DNA from: Nocardiopsis sp. YSL2
GTDB taxonomy: Bacteria; Actinomycetota; Actinomycetes; Streptosporangiales; Streptosporangiaceae
DNA: 64,000 nt
Direction of reading: 5' to 3'
NCBI RefSeq assembly: GCF_030555055.1
Contig: NZ_JAMOAO010000001.1
Coordinates: 5,146,001 to 5,210,000, forward strand
Positions 9,186-18,043 of this stretch are shown in pieces. Position 1 is the stretch's first letter. Every line of letters starts with the position of its first letter. The translations under genes were made by a program, and so were the position numbers. The notes beneath the pieces were generated by a model that searched no databases, was not told the DNA's origin, and saw only the letters and a list, made by a program, of their open reading frames with translations.

Positions 9186-10051
9186 GCCAGAGGGCACCCG
9201 AGCGGGTGGTCGCCCCGGGCGGCGGAACGGCCGGCACCACCCGGCGCGGCCAGGCCGTGAAGTTCGCGGTGCTCATCGTGCTGGCGGCGTTCTTCCTGAT
9301 GCCGATGTACGTGCTGGTGGCCACCGGGTTCAAGCCCTTCGCGGAGGCCACGGCCGCCCGCGCCTGGCTGCTGCCGCGGGAATGGAGCATGGAGGGGTGG
9401 TCGACGGCGTGGACGGCGCTGGCCCCCGGCCTGTGGAACAGCGTGCGCATGGTCGTGCCCGCCGCCGTGGTCTCGGCCGTCCTGGGGTCCCTGAACGGGT
9501 ACGTGATGGCCCGCTGGCGCTTTCCCGGCGCGGACACCGTCTTCACCCTCTTCCTGTTCGGGATGTTCATCCCCTACCAGGCGGTGATGATCCCGCTCCA
9601 GCAGATCATGGTGAGCTCCGGGCTGATGGGCGGGCTCTTCCCGCTGATCCTGGCGCACACGGTGTACGGCATCCCGATCTGTACGCTCATCTTCCGCAAC
9701 TACTACGCGAGCATCCCGCACACGCTCATCGAGGCGGCACGGGTGGACGGCGCGGGCCTGCTGCGCACCTACGCCCACGTGGTCCTGCCGGTCTCGGCGC
9801 CGGCGTTCGCGGTGACGCTGATCTGGCAGTTCACGTCGGCGTGGAACGACTTCCTGTTCGCCGTCTTCCTCACCGGTCCGCAGAGCTGGCCGGTGACGGT
9901 CCAGCTGAACAACGTGGCCGGGTCGATGGTCGTGCCCTACAACCAGCAGATGGCGGCCGCCGTGCTGGCCTCCCTGCCGACCCTGGTCATCTACCTGGTG
10001 CTGGGCCGCTACTTCATGCGCGGCCTGATGGCGGGCGCGCTCAAGGGCTGA
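9182..10051 (+). CDS. CUT1 sugar ABC importer permease (MalG/GtsC type)
   Basis: 289 residues, six predicted membrane helices, EAA loop LIEAARVDGAGLLRTYAHVVLP. The C-terminus RGLMAGALKG is the usual MalG-type ending. It overlaps the previous gene by ATGA. The operon then stops at a strong hairpin facing the convergent TetR gene. No glycoside hydrolase is linked, so the transported sugar stays unassigned. Confidence 0.93.
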   Translation: MSQRAPERVVAPGGGTAGTTRRGQAVKFAVLIVLAAFFLMPMYVLVATGFKPFAEATAARAWLLPREWSMEGWSTAWTALAPGLWNSVRMVVPAAVVSAVLGSLNGYVMARWRFPGADTVFTLFLFGMFIPYQAVMIPLQQIMVSSGLMGGLFPLILAHTVYGIPICTLIFRNYYASIPHTLIEAARVDGAGLLRTYAHVVLPVSAPAFAVTLIWQFTSAWNDFLFAVFLTGPQSWPVTVQLNNVAGSMVVPYNQQMAAAVLASLPTLVIYLVLGRYFMRGLMAGALKG

Positions 10052-10060
10052 GCGGGCGGC

Positions 10061-10088
10061 CACGGCGGGCGGCGCCCCGCCCGCCGTG
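10061..10088. terminator. Bidirectional hairpin between permease and TetR genes
   Basis: Perfect 12-bp stem CACGGCGGGCGG / CCGCCCGCCGTG with a 4-nt loop, lying between two convergent genes, so it can terminate both. Confidence 0.8.
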
Positions 10089-10092
10089 ACGG

Positions 10093-10788
10093 TCAGGCCC
10101 CGGAACCGGCCACGCGGGTGAGGAGCTCCTCGAACAGCAGGCGCTCGCCGCGGCTGAACTCGGCGCCGGACTCGTCCAGTGCCGAGCGCAGGGCGACCGC
10201 GCACCGCGCGGGCTCGCTCCCGCCGGCCGGAGCGTCGCCGGTGGCCGCCGCGATGACCGCCTCCCGGGTCCGGACCGACAGCGACAGGTCCCGCTGCTCC
10301 GGCGCGGTCCCGATGAGGCTGAGGGTGACGCCCATCCCGGCGGCGTGGAACATGTCCGCGGCCTGCTCGACCCCGATGACGAGGCGGCCGGCCCGCGCGG
10401 CCCGCTCCACGATCGAGAGCAGGATGCCCTGCGCCCGCGCACCGGCCGCGTTGGGCTCGCCCTGTGCGGGCTCACCGTACATGAGCAGGTAGTGGGCGGG
10501 GTTGGCCAAGCCGAACTCCACGTGCAGGTCCCAGCCCTGGCGCAGGTCGTCCACGGGGTCCTCGGAGGGCTCCTGGGCCTTCTTGCGCTCGATGTAGCGC
10601 GCGAACCCGTCCGCGGCGACCGCGTCGAGCAGGCCCGTCATGTCACCGAACAGGCGGTAGATGGTCGGGGGCTGGACCCCGGCCGCGGTACTGACGGCGC
10701 GCGTGGTGACGGCGGAGCGCCCCTGGGAGCGCAGGAGTTCCGCGGCGGCGGCGACGACCTTGTCGCGGTGGTCGGTTCGGGCTGGCAT
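10093..10788 (-). CDS. TetR family transcriptional regulator
   Basis: 231 residues. The N-terminal helix-turn-helix (about residues 14-60) contains VTTRAVSTAAGVQPPTIYRLFGDMTGLL. The ligand-binding C-terminal half has the HAAGMGVTLSLIG segment seen in several actinobacterial TetR proteins (TetR_C_33-like). It is convergent with the sugar operon, so regulation of that operon is possible but not shown. A -10 element TACCAT exactly 7-12 nt before ATG 10788 suggests a leaderless mRNA. Confidence 0.9.
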   Translation of the reverse strand: MPARTDHRDKVVAAAAELLRSQGRSAVTTRAVSTAAGVQPPTIYRLFGDMTGLLDAVAADGFARYIERKKAQEPSEDPVDDLRQGWDLHVEFGLANPAHYLLMYGEPAQGEPNAAGARAQGILLSIVERAARAGRLVIGVEQAADMFHAAGMGVTLSLIGTAPEQRDLSLSVRTREAVIAAATGDAPAGGSEPARCAVALRSALDESGAEFSRGERLLFEELLTRVAGSGA

Positions 10789-10822
10789 GTATCAATGGTA
10801 ACAGAATGATGGTATCGGTTAT
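10789..10822 (-). promoter_or_regulatory. Leaderless promoter and direct repeats of the TetR gene
   Basis: On the minus strand, TACCAT (10795-10800) lies at -12 to -7 relative to the start codon. Two direct repeats ATGGTAAC (10795-10802) and ATGGTATC (10809-10816), 14 bp apart, overlap it and may be the regulator's own binding sites. No ribosome site lies before the ATG. Confidence 0.45.
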
Positions 10823-10885
10823 CGCCCGCTCGGTGCCGCCCCGGCCCGCCCGGTCGCGGCGCCGGTGGTGGCACCGCGCCCGAGC

Positions 10886-11569
10886 TCACACACGCGTAGG
10901 CCCCGCCGTGACCCTGCGTCCGGTCACCTGGTCGGGGGTCATCCGGACGTAGGTCTCGCGCTCGGTGCCCGCCCACGGCCGCACCGGGGCCAGGGCCCGA
11001 AGCGAGGCGTCCTCGTCCGGGTCGTGCACGATCCGAGCCGGACCGGTGGCCAGCACGCTCCACCCCTCGCTCATGGTCCCGTCGAACCGGTCGACCTCGA
11101 ATCCGACGGAGCCGGGGAGCTGGCGCACCACCTCCGCGTCCGCGGCCGTCCGGAAGACGATGTCGCCGTCGGTCACGGCGTAGTTGACCGGTAGGACGGC
11201 CGGTCCCGACCGCGAACGGGAGACGAAGGCGATCCGGCCCACGCCGCCGGGCTCGATCAGGTCCAGGCACGCGCGCCGGGACAGGGCGCTCAGCCGGGGC
11301 CGCGGGACGGCTGTCGAGGCGACCCCCGGCGGAACGTCGGTGTCCGCGCCCAGCAGGTGGTCCGTCGAGGTGTGCAGTGCGCCGGCCAGGCGGTACAGGG
11401 CCCGTTTGGTCAGGAGGGGCGGGTGTGTCTCCAGGTAGGCCACGAAGCCGGGCGCCATGCCCGCGCGTTCGGCGACCTCCTCCTGGGTGAGCCCGAGCTC
11501 CGAGCGCCGCTGCGCGACCCGGCGCCCGAGATCGCCCCTGGCCCGCTCCGCCTTCTCATCGTTGTCCAT
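10886..11569 (-). CDS. XRE helix-turn-helix fused to pyridoxamine 5'-phosphate oxidase-like domain
   Basis: 227 residues. Residues about 12-70 are an XRE/Cro helix-turn-helix (ELGLTQEEVAERAGMAPGFV). After a linker, residues about 90-215 form a split-barrel flavin-binding domain of the PNPOx-like class (GRIAFVSRSRSG, PVNYAVTDGDIVFRT). Such fusions are common in actinomycetes; they may be flavin- or F420-responsive regulators, but no ligand is proven. The ATG at 11569 was chosen because it begins the HTH domain; a longer reading frame to 11644 is Pro/Arg-rich. Confidence 0.85.
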   Translation of the reverse strand: MDNDEKAERARGDLGRRVAQRRSELGLTQEEVAERAGMAPGFVAYLETHPPLLTKRALYRLAGALHTSTDHLLGADTDVPPGVASTAVPRPRLSALSRRACLDLIEPGGVGRIAFVSRSRSGPAVLPVNYAVTDGDIVFRTAADAEVVRQLPGSVGFEVDRFDGTMSEGWSVLATGPARIVHDPDEDASLRALAPVRPWAGTERETYVRMTPDQVTGRRVTAGPTRV

Positions 11570-11768
11570 GGCTCCCCCGTGTGGGTCGGTGGCCGGCGAA
11601 CGGGGCCGCGGCACGAAGACGCACGACGGCTCAGCGCCGATCACCGCGGCTCACCCCTCGGCGGCCCTCGACTCCCATCGTCGTTCAGCCGGGGCCCGGA
11701 GGGAAGGACCTTCGGTGCCGCGGGGCGGGGACCTCAGGCCCATGGGGGAAAGACCGCCGTCGGCACCG

Positions 11769-12440
11769 TCACCGCTTCGACGGCAGGGGGAGGGCCTCGG
11801 CCAGGCGGGCGACCGCTTCCGGGGAGCCCTCGGCCCTGACCCGTGCGCGGGCACCCCGGCCGAAGGCGAAGAGGACCAACTCGCCGGGTTCCCCGGTCAC
11901 GGTGACCGACGGCTCGCCCTTGCGTGCCCGGACGGTGCGGCCGTCCGGGCGGCGCAGCACCAGGCCGACCGGGGCCTTGGGGCCGGTCTCCAGCCGGGCC
12001 AGGGGCGAGAGCTTGCGCCACAGCGCCTCGGTGAGGCCCGGATCGACGTCCTCGGCCGCGTCGGCCGCGTCGCCGGGATCGGTCGTCCAGCCCGGCGCCG
12101 CACGGCGCACGTCCTCGGCGTGCACGTAGTACTCCACCGTGTTGGCGCCCTCGTCCACGCCCGGCAGGGCGAACGGCGACAGCAGCGGCGGTCCGTCGCG
12201 GAACGTCGACAGCAGCCGGGGGTAGGGGCGGCGTGCGTAGCGCTCCTGCACCTTGGCGGTCCAGTCGGCCAGGAAGGGGATCCTGATGCCGGCCGCCGCG
12301 TCCATCCGGTGCTCCCGCAGGACCAGGTGGGCGGCGAGTTCGGTGGTCGTCCACCCCCCGCAGAGCGTGGGGGCACCCGGGCCCGCGGCCGCCAGCAGGT
12401 CGGCCAGACGGTGCCGTTCGTTGCGAGCGTGGTGGCTCAT
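11769..12440 (-). CDS. TIGR03085 family metal-binding protein (DinB/mycothiol-enzyme fold)
   Basis: 223 residues of the maleylpyruvate-isomerase/DinB-like superfamily. The first helix has RLADLL and the conserved LCGGWTTTELAAHL, whose His, with His residues in LREHRM and YYVHAEDVRR, forms the expected metal triad. The C-terminal SCP2-like part ends in LVLFAFGRG. Relatives use mycothiol as cofactor, but this subgroup has no proven reaction. ATG 12440 follows GGCGGAGA. Confidence 0.88.
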   Translation of the reverse strand: MSHHARNERHRLADLLAAAGPGAPTLCGGWTTTELAAHLVLREHRMDAAAGIRIPFLADWTAKVQERYARRPYPRLLSTFRDGPPLLSPFALPGVDEGANTVEYYVHAEDVRRAAPGWTTDPGDAADAAEDVDPGLTEALWRKLSPLARLETGPKAPVGLVLRRPDGRTVRARKGEPSVTVTGEPGELVLFAFGRGARARVRAEGSPEAVARLAEALPLPSKR

Positions 12441-12529
12441 GGTCTCCGCCTGTCGGGGTCGTCGGCGCACGGTACCGGCGGCGGCTCGACCGGCGGCCGC
12501 CGTGGTGGGCAGGTCGCCCACCACGCTAT

Positions 12530-12563
12530 CGGTGTCCTCCCGGGTGCGCTCGGGAGGACACCG
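12530..12563 (-). terminator. Hairpin downstream of the broken TPR gene
   Basis: Perfect 12-bp stem CGGTGTCCTCCC / GGGAGGACACCG with a 10-nt loop. A second stem GTGGTGGGC / GCCCACCAC (12502-12524) follows, before the TIGR03085 gene promoter. Confidence 0.6.
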
Positions 12564-12640
12564 TGTGGCGGACTCGGGGGTCTCGATGGCGTCCGTTCCC
12601 GGTGGCGAACCCGCCGCCGCACCGGTTGCGATGGACCTCG

Positions 12641-14064
12641 CTACGCGCCGGGTTCCTCGCGCGCCTTCGCCCGCCAGTGCTCCAGGTCGGCCTGGACCTC
12701 GTGGGTCTTGGGGTGGTCGGGCCCGAGGACGCGCAATTGGTCCGGCATGAGCGCTTCGAGGAGTTCGGCCGCGAGTCTTGGATCTCCCGCTTCGCCGTGG
12801 AAGCGCGCCATGCTGTGCCGCGTGGTCAGGACGTGGGGGTGCTCCCGCCCCAGAAACGTGATCTGGTCCGTCAGGAGTCCTTCGAGTTCCCGGAGGGCAC
12901 GGAGGTGGTCACCGGTCACACCCCGCCAGGCGGCGATCTGTCCGCGTGTGCTGAGGCTGTCCGGGTGTTCGGGGCCGAGCACGCGGATCTGGTCGGGCAG
13001 GAGCGCCTCGAAGTCGTCGATGGCCACCGCGGTGTCGCCCGCGCGCCCGCGCCACCGGGCAAGCATGCTCCGGGTGAGCAGGACTCTCGGGTCGTCGTCG
13101 CCGAAGAATTCGAGCTCGTCCTTCACCAGCGCCGAGTAGGTGTCGACCGCCGCCCGGGGGTCGCCCGCCCTGCCGCGCAGGGAGGCCAGATGGCCTCGTG
13201 TGGTCAGCGTGTCGGGGTGGTCGGGGCCCAACAAACGTGTGAGGCCGGGCAGGAGGTCCGTCATCATCTGCCGCGCGTCCTGCACACCACCGGCCCTGCC
13301 CAGCCACCGTGCGCCCTGTACACGGGTGGACATGGTCTGCGCGTCGTGCGCACCCAGGATCCGCGTCATCTCCTCGACGAGCGACCCGAACGCCTCCGCG
13401 GCGTAGGTCGCCTCACCCGCCATGCCGCGCCACAGGATCAGCTGGTGGCGGGCGAACAGGGTGTCGCGGTGGTCGCGCCCGAGCCGTGCCTCGGACGCGG
13501 CCAGGGCCGACACCCAGTGGTCGACGGCTTGGGGGAGCGCGTCCGCACGGCCCAGGCTCTGTCCGAGCTGCGTCAGGACAGGGTGCAGGCCGTCCTCCCA
13601 CAGCCACTGCTCGGCGTGTTCGAGCAGGGCCGTGGCGTTGGCCCGCAGCCGCTGGCCGAGGGCGCTGGCGTGGACGTGTGTGGGCCACACCCGTACGAGG
13701 GCGTCGGCCGCGGTGCGGGCGGTGTCGCGGTCGGGGCGCGTGGTGCTCTGCTCCCGGGTGGACCGCTGCACCAGCCGGTGGAGCCCGACGACGGCGTTCT
13801 CCCCCGCCCCCGAGCGGGTCACCAGGTGCAGCCTCGCGAGCGCGGACAGGGCGTCGTCGGCGTCGTGGTCTCCGCCGTCGTGGGGCGGCGTACCCGGACG
13901 GCCGCGGTGACGGTGAGGACGAGCACGGCAGCGCCGCCGCCGACCCAGGCGACGGGCCGTCCCGAGGGCCCGCCGACGATCCACGCCATCCCGGCCAGCG
14001 CGCCGAGGACGGCGGCGGCCACGAGCCCGATCCGGGTCCACTGTGCGGTTGTCATGGCGCACAT
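12641..14064 (-). pseudogene. Broken TM / NB-ARC / TPR protein with internal deletion and frame change
   Basis: The first 65 or so residues from ATG 14055 (or 14064) read as two membrane helices (IGLVAAAVLGALAGMAWIV; VAWVGGGAAVLVLTVTAAV). That frame stops at 13819. From about 13880 another frame carries ADDALSALARLHLVTRS and VGLHRLVQRSTREQ, the typical end of an NB-ARC/winged-helix domain, then seven or so TPR repeats of about 42 residues (LLGPDHPDTLTTRGHLA, VLGPEHPDSLSTRGQIA, ILGAHDAQTMSTRVQGA) to 12641. The whole P-loop ATPase domain is missing, so the two parts look joined by a deletion. The TPR part might still be made from an internal start. Confidence 0.7.
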
Positions 14065-14256
14065 TGTCGCGCGGGAACGCCCGTACCGCCAGGCGTCCTG
14101 GTCAGGTCGGCACCGGCGTGCCCGGCCGAGGCGCGGCCCCTGGGCGTGGCGCCCGACACCTGTGCGCGGACGTCGATCCGGCCGCCGGGGCCTTCGCGGC
14201 GGGCCGTGTTCGGCCCCGCTCCCGGGAGGACGGCCCGGGGGCGGGGCGGCCGGGGG

Positions 14257-14688
14257 TCAGACGGCGAAGACCTGGGAGTCGTCGGCGAACGCCTTGAACT
14301 CGAGCGCGTTGCCCGCCGGGTCGAGCAGGAACATCGTCCACTGCTCGCCGGGCTGTCCCTCGAAGCGGACGTAGGGCTCGATGACGAAGGCGGTCCCGGC
14401 GGCGCGCAGGCGGTCGGCGAGCGCGTGGAAGTCCGGAACCGACAGGACCAGACCGAAGTGCGGCACGGGCACGTCGTGGCCGTCGACCGGGTTGTGGATC
14501 TTCTCCTGCGCGGCAGGGGCCAGATGGGTGACGAACTGGTGGCCGTGCAGGTTCCAGTCCACCCAGGTGTCGGAGCTGCGGCCCTGCTCCAGGCCGAGGA
14601 CCTCCCCGTAGAAGCGGCGCGCGGCGGCCAGGTCGTCGACGGGCACGGCCAGGTGGAACCGCGGGATGGGCGAGTCGAGAACGGTCAT
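14257..14688 (-). CDS. VOC (glyoxalase/dioxygenase) family protein
   Basis: 143 residues, one pair of beta-alpha-beta-beta-beta modules. The first module begins [23 protein letters not shown]; metal-ligand candidates are the first His, the His in PHFGLVLSV and the Glu in NALEFKAF. The [10 protein letters not shown] ending is typical. It is divergent from a GntR regulator with a palindrome between them, so it is probably the regulated target. Substrate unknown. Confidence 0.9.
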   Translation of the reverse strand: MTVLDSPIPRFHLAVPVDDLAAARRFYGEVLGLEQGRSSDTWVDWNLHGHQFVTHLAPAAQEKIHNPVDGHDVPVPHFGLVLSVPDFHALADRLRAAGTAFVIEPYVRFEGQPGEQWTMFLLDPAGNALEFKAFADDSQVFAV

Positions 14689-14747
14689 GGTGCGGTGGCT
14701 GCCTTCCTGCGAGGGGCGCCCGGCGACCCCCGGGCTGCGATTGTCCG

Positions 14748-14759
14748 AATGTTAACATT
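14748..14759. promoter_or_regulatory. Palindrome AATGTTAACATT between VOC and GntR genes
   Basis: Perfect 12-bp palindrome in the 135-bp divergent intergenic region. Its GTTAAC centre resembles the GT-N(x)-AC core common to GntR/FadR operators, so it is a likely site for the adjacent regulator. Confidence 0.55.
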
Positions 14760-14823
14760 GCGACCCTCGCCGGAACAGTAGGGTGGCCTGGACCGATCGA
14801 CGAGGGAGAGAAGAGAGCCGAGC

Positions 14824-15534
14824 GTGACCGAGGAACTGGGCAGGGTGGCCCCGGCCCGGCGCAGGGGACTGGCCGACGAGGTGGCGGACCGCATCCGCGA
14901 GGCCGTCTTCAGCGGGGCCTACGCCCCGGGCGCGCAGCTGCGCGAGGTCGAGCTCTCCCGCGCACTGGAGGTCAGCCGCGGCCCCGTACGCGAGGCGCTG
15001 CTGCGGCTGGAACGCGAGGGCCTGGTCCGCAGCGCCTGGCACCGCGGCGCCACGGTCACGACCCTGACCCCGCGTGACATCGCCGAACTCGACAGCCTGC
15101 GCGACGCGCTCGAACGGCTCGCCGTCCAGCAGGTGGTCGCCCACGCCTCCGACGCGGACATCGCCGCGGTGGGGAAGGCCGCCGAGCGCATGGAACGCGC
15201 CGAGGACGCGCACGCCCTGGTGCGCTGCGACATCGACTTCCACGACGCCGTCTACGCGGCCGCCGGGCACGGACGGCTGGAGGAGGCCTGGCGGTCCATC
15301 CGCTCGCAGGTCCACCTGTTCCTGCTGACCCGCGTCGGCCGCGAGTCCCGGAACTACCTCGCCCACGTCCCCGGCGAGCACCGGGACCTCGCCGCCGCCC
15401 TGCGCTCCCGCGACGCCGACCGCGCGCTGGAGCTCTTCGCAGCCCACCGCCGCACGGCCTTCGAGGTGCTCACCGACGTCCCGCCCCCGCCACAGCGGGC
15501 GGGGTCCGGGGCGGACGGGTCCTCGGTGCGCTGA
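14824..15534 (+). CDS. GntR/FadR subfamily transcriptional regulator (FCD domain)
   Basis: 236 residues. The winged helix-turn-helix (about 10-75) has the family pattern GAQLREVELSRALEVSRGPVREALLRLEREGLV. The C-terminal FCD domain (about 90-215) has the metal-binding Asp/His set (CDIDFHDAVYAAAGH; VPGEHRDLAAAL). Such regulators usually sense small carboxylic acids. GTG 14824 follows the purine-rich GAGGGAGAGAAGAGAG. Confidence 0.93.
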   Translation: MTEELGRVAPARRRGLADEVADRIREAVFSGAYAPGAQLREVELSRALEVSRGPVREALLRLEREGLVRSAWHRGATVTTLTPRDIAELDSLRDALERLAVQQVVAHASDADIAAVGKAAERMERAEDAHALVRCDIDFHDAVYAAAGHGRLEEAWRSIRSQVHLFLLTRVGRESRNYLAHVPGEHRDLAAALRSRDADRALELFAAHRRTAFEVLTDVPPPPQRAGSGADGSSVR

Positions 15535-15564
15535 CCATGGAGGCTGGTAGCACCCGCCCCGGCT

Positions 15565-15735
15565 GACACAAGCGAAGAGGGCCTTCGTTATCGGTGTCGA
15601 TTACCACGTCTACACCAGCTCACCAGAAGGTCCTCGATGCCGCACACGACCCACGCCAACGCCCGCCCGACCCCCGCAGGACGCCTCGCCCCGGCCCGCT
15701 GCGTCGTCGAGCCGTTCGTGTCCGCCGCGCGCTGA
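15565..15735 (+). mobile_element. IS481-family remnant (5' end only)
   Basis: A 32-codon frame at 15637-15735 (MPHTTHANARPTPAGRLAPA...) resembles the N-terminus of IS481-type transposases (MxHANARLTPxGRLxLARCVVE), then diverges and stops. The preceding segment with CTTCGTTATCGGTGTCGATT resembles the left-end leader of such elements. The HTH and DDE domains are absent, so only a scar of the left end remains. No right end or target duplication is visible. Confidence 0.5.
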
Positions 15736-15857
15736 ATCGCCGCCGTCCGGAACCCACGGCACGGAGGCGAACGCGTTATCGTGGCCGCGTGCGGCGGCCG
15801 CTACCGGGGCATCGGCGCGGCCGTCGGAGGAACGCACCCGCGAGACCGAGGTGGACC

Positions 15858-17198
15858 ATGGCCTTCCAGCGTTCGAGTGTCGTGCGGGCGCCTGTCGACG
15901 AGGTCTTCGACTGGCACACCCGGCCGGGCGCCTTCGCCCGTCTGGCGCCCCCGTGGCAGCCGGCCCGTCCGGTCGCCGAAGCCCGTTCGCTGCGCGACGG
16001 CGCCGCCGTGCTCGCCCTGCCCGGCGGGCTCCGCTGGGTCGCCGTCCACGACCCCGACGCCCACGATCCGCCCCACCGCTTCGCGGATCGGCTCGCCTCA
16101 CCGCCGCTGTCCACCGTGCTGCGCTGGGTCCACACGCACGACTTCGCGGCGGAGAGCGAGCAGAGCACCCGGATCACCGACCGCGTCGACACCTCGGTGC
16201 CCGACGCCGCGCTGCGGTCCATGTTCACCTACCGCCACGCCCAGCTCGCCGACGACCTCGACGCGCTGCGGCGCAGCCGGGCGTGGGGGAGCGGTCCGGT
16301 GACGGTGGCGGTCACGGGGGCCGGCGGGCTCGTCGGGTCGGCGCTGTCCGCCCTGCTCACCACCAGCGGGCACCGCGTGGTCCGCCTGGTGCGCGGCACG
16401 CCGAAGCGGCCGGACGAACGGCACTGGGATCTCGACCGGCCGGCCGAGGACCTGCTCCAGGGGGTGGACGCCGTCGTCCACCTGGCGGGCGAGCCCCTGT
16501 TCGGACGGTTCACCGACGCGCACAAGGCGGCCATCCGCGACAGCCGGATCGGGCCCACCCGCGCCTTGGCCCAGCGTGCGGCGGACACCCCGGACGGACC
16601 GCGCGTGTTCGTCTCCGCCTCCGGCATCGGCTACTACGGCCCGCGGCGCGGGGACGAGGTCCTCACCGAGGACAGCCCGCGCGGCGAGGGGTTCCTGGCC
16701 GACGTCGTCGCCGACTGGGAGGAGGCGGCGTCACCGGCGGCCGAGGCGGGGCTGCGCTGCGTCCAGGTGCGCACCGGCATCGCCCAGTCGCCCCGGGGCG
16801 GCGCGCTGGGACTGCAGTGGCCCCTGTTCGCGGCGGGTCTGGGCGGGCCGATCGGTGACGGTCGCCAGTGGACCTCATGGATCGGTCTGGACGACCTCAC
16901 CGACGTCTACCTGAGGGCGGTCCTGGACACGGGACTGTCCGGACCCGTCAACGCGGTGGCCCCGCACCCGGTCCGCGGACGGACCTACGCCCTCGTCCTG
17001 GCCTCGGTGCTGCGGCGGCCCGCGCTGGTGCCGGTCCCCGCGTGGGGCCCGGGACTGCTCCTGGGCGCCGAGGGCGCGAAGGAGGTGGCGCTGGCGGACC
17101 AGCGCGTGCGTCCGGAGCGGCTGCTCGCCGCCGGGCACCACTTCCGCCACACCCGACTGGACCGGGCCCTGGCCCATCTGTTCGGCCGTTCCCGCTGA
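15858..17198 (+). CDS. SRPBCC domain fused to TIGR01777 epimerase-like protein
   Basis: 446 residues. Residues 1 to about 145 are a START/SRPBCC ligand-binding domain (SSVVRAPVDEVFDWHTRPGAF; FTYRHAQLADDL). Residues about 155-446 are an NAD(P)-binding YfcH/TIGR01777 epimerase: VAVTGAGGLVGSALSALL, DAVVHLAGEPLFGRFT, SASGIGYYG, and the DUF1731 C-terminus with AKEVALADQRVRPERLLAAG. The fusion is common in actinobacteria; function unknown. GAGGTGGACC precedes ATG 15858. Confidence 0.92.
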   Translation: MAFQRSSVVRAPVDEVFDWHTRPGAFARLAPPWQPARPVAEARSLRDGAAVLALPGGLRWVAVHDPDAHDPPHRFADRLASPPLSTVLRWVHTHDFAAESEQSTRITDRVDTSVPDAALRSMFTYRHAQLADDLDALRRSRAWGSGPVTVAVTGAGGLVGSALSALLTTSGHRVVRLVRGTPKRPDERHWDLDRPAEDLLQGVDAVVHLAGEPLFGRFTDAHKAAIRDSRIGPTRALAQRAADTPDGPRVFVSASGIGYYGPRRGDEVLTEDSPRGEGFLADVVADWEEAASPAAEAGLRCVQVRTGIAQSPRGGALGLQWPLFAAGLGGPIGDGRQWTSWIGLDDLTDVYLRAVLDTGLSGPVNAVAPHPVRGRTYALVLASVLRRPALVPVPAWGPGLLLGAEGAKEVALADQRVRPERLLAAGHHFRHTRLDRALAHLFGRSR

Positions 17199-17214
17199 GG
17201 CCCACCCGCCGCGA

Positions 17215-17964
17215 CTACCCCTCGCCCTGCTGCGCGAGCCACGTGTCGAAGGTGGTCGGCGCGAGGCGGGCGCCCTCGCCCGGCAGGAGCACGTTCCCGG
17301 CCATCGACGGACCGAAGAGCCCGGACCAGGTCGGGACGAGCCTGATGTCCTGACCGCGCGCGGCGTGGGTGCGCCGGGCCATGTCCACGAGGTCCTGCGT
17401 CTCGGGCCCGGCGACGTCGCGGTAGCGCCCCTGGGGCTCGCCCGCCGCGACCTCGGCCAGCACGTCGGCCACGTCCGCGGGCGCGATCGGCTGGACGAGC
17501 AGGGGTGCGATGGGGGCGACGCCGTCCTGCTCCGTCCATGAGGCCACCATGGCGGCGAAGTCGTGGAACTGCGTGGCCCGCACGATGGTCCACGGCACCG
17601 GCCCCTCGGAGGCCAGGCGTTCCTGTTCGCGCTTGCCGGCGTAGTGCGCGTTGCCGTCGACGGCGTCCACCCCGACGATCGACAGCACCACGTGGTGGCG
17701 CACGCCCGCCTTCTCCTCGGCGGCGAGCAGAGTGCGCGAGGTGGTGCCGAAGTAGGCGACGGTCTCCGACTGCTCGGTGCCGGTGTGGTTGGTGGCGTCG
17801 ACGACGGCCTCCACCCCGGCGAGGGCGTCGTCCAGACCTGCCCCCGTGGTCAGGTCCACGCCGAGTGAGCGGCTGATGGGGACGACGTGGTGGCCGGCCC
17901 GTTCCAGGGCCGCGGCGGTCAGGGATCCGATGTTGCCGGTCGCGCCGGCGATGGCGATGCGCAT
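17215..17964 (-). CDS. NmrA-like NAD(P)-binding protein (RsrR-linked)
   Basis: 249 residues, atypical SDR/NmrA type. It opens with MRIAIAGATGNIGSLTAAAL, the nucleotide-binding motif, and has no YxxxK active site typical of classical SDRs (HYAGK at about 128-132 is partly similar). It is divergent from an Rrf2 regulator that matches RsrR; in Streptomyces venezuelae rsrR also lies divergent from an NmrA-family gene, which it controls. GGAGGACACC precedes ATG 17964. A redox- or NAD(P)-linked regulatory or quinone-reductase role is possible. Confidence 0.88.
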   Translation of the reverse strand: MRIAIAGATGNIGSLTAAALERAGHHVVPISRSLGVDLTTGAGLDDALAGVEAVVDATNHTGTEQSETVAYFGTTSRTLLAAEEKAGVRHHVVLSIVGVDAVDGNAHYAGKREQERLASEGPVPWTIVRATQFHDFAAMVASWTEQDGVAPIAPLLVQPIAPADVADVLAEVAAGEPQGRYRDVAGPETQDLVDMARRTHAARGQDIRLVPTWSGLFGPSMAGNVLLPGEGARLAPTTFDTWLAQQGEG

Positions 17965-18020
17965 GGTGTCCTCCCGGGCTCGGCTACGGTGGAGATTATC
18001 TCGGACTAAAAAGATCCGCA

Positions 18021-18033
18021 ATATCTTCGATAT
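18021..18033. promoter_or_regulatory. Inverted repeat ATATC-TTC-GATAT (likely RsrR-type operator)
   Basis: Perfect 5-3-5 dyad in the divergent region between the NmrA-like and Rrf2 genes. TATCAT at 18031-18036 is a -10 candidate 8-13 nt before the Rrf2 start, so the operator overlaps the core promoter. A second dyad GAGATTATCTC lies at 17992-18002, next to the other gene. Confidence 0.55.
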
Positions 18034-18043
18034 CATCGGGGTC

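Noticed and set aside
12641-13880. Complete TPR protein starting at 14062
   Set aside because: The first 60 residues in that frame are an Arg-rich shadow of the membrane-helix frame; the real N-terminus is in another phase.
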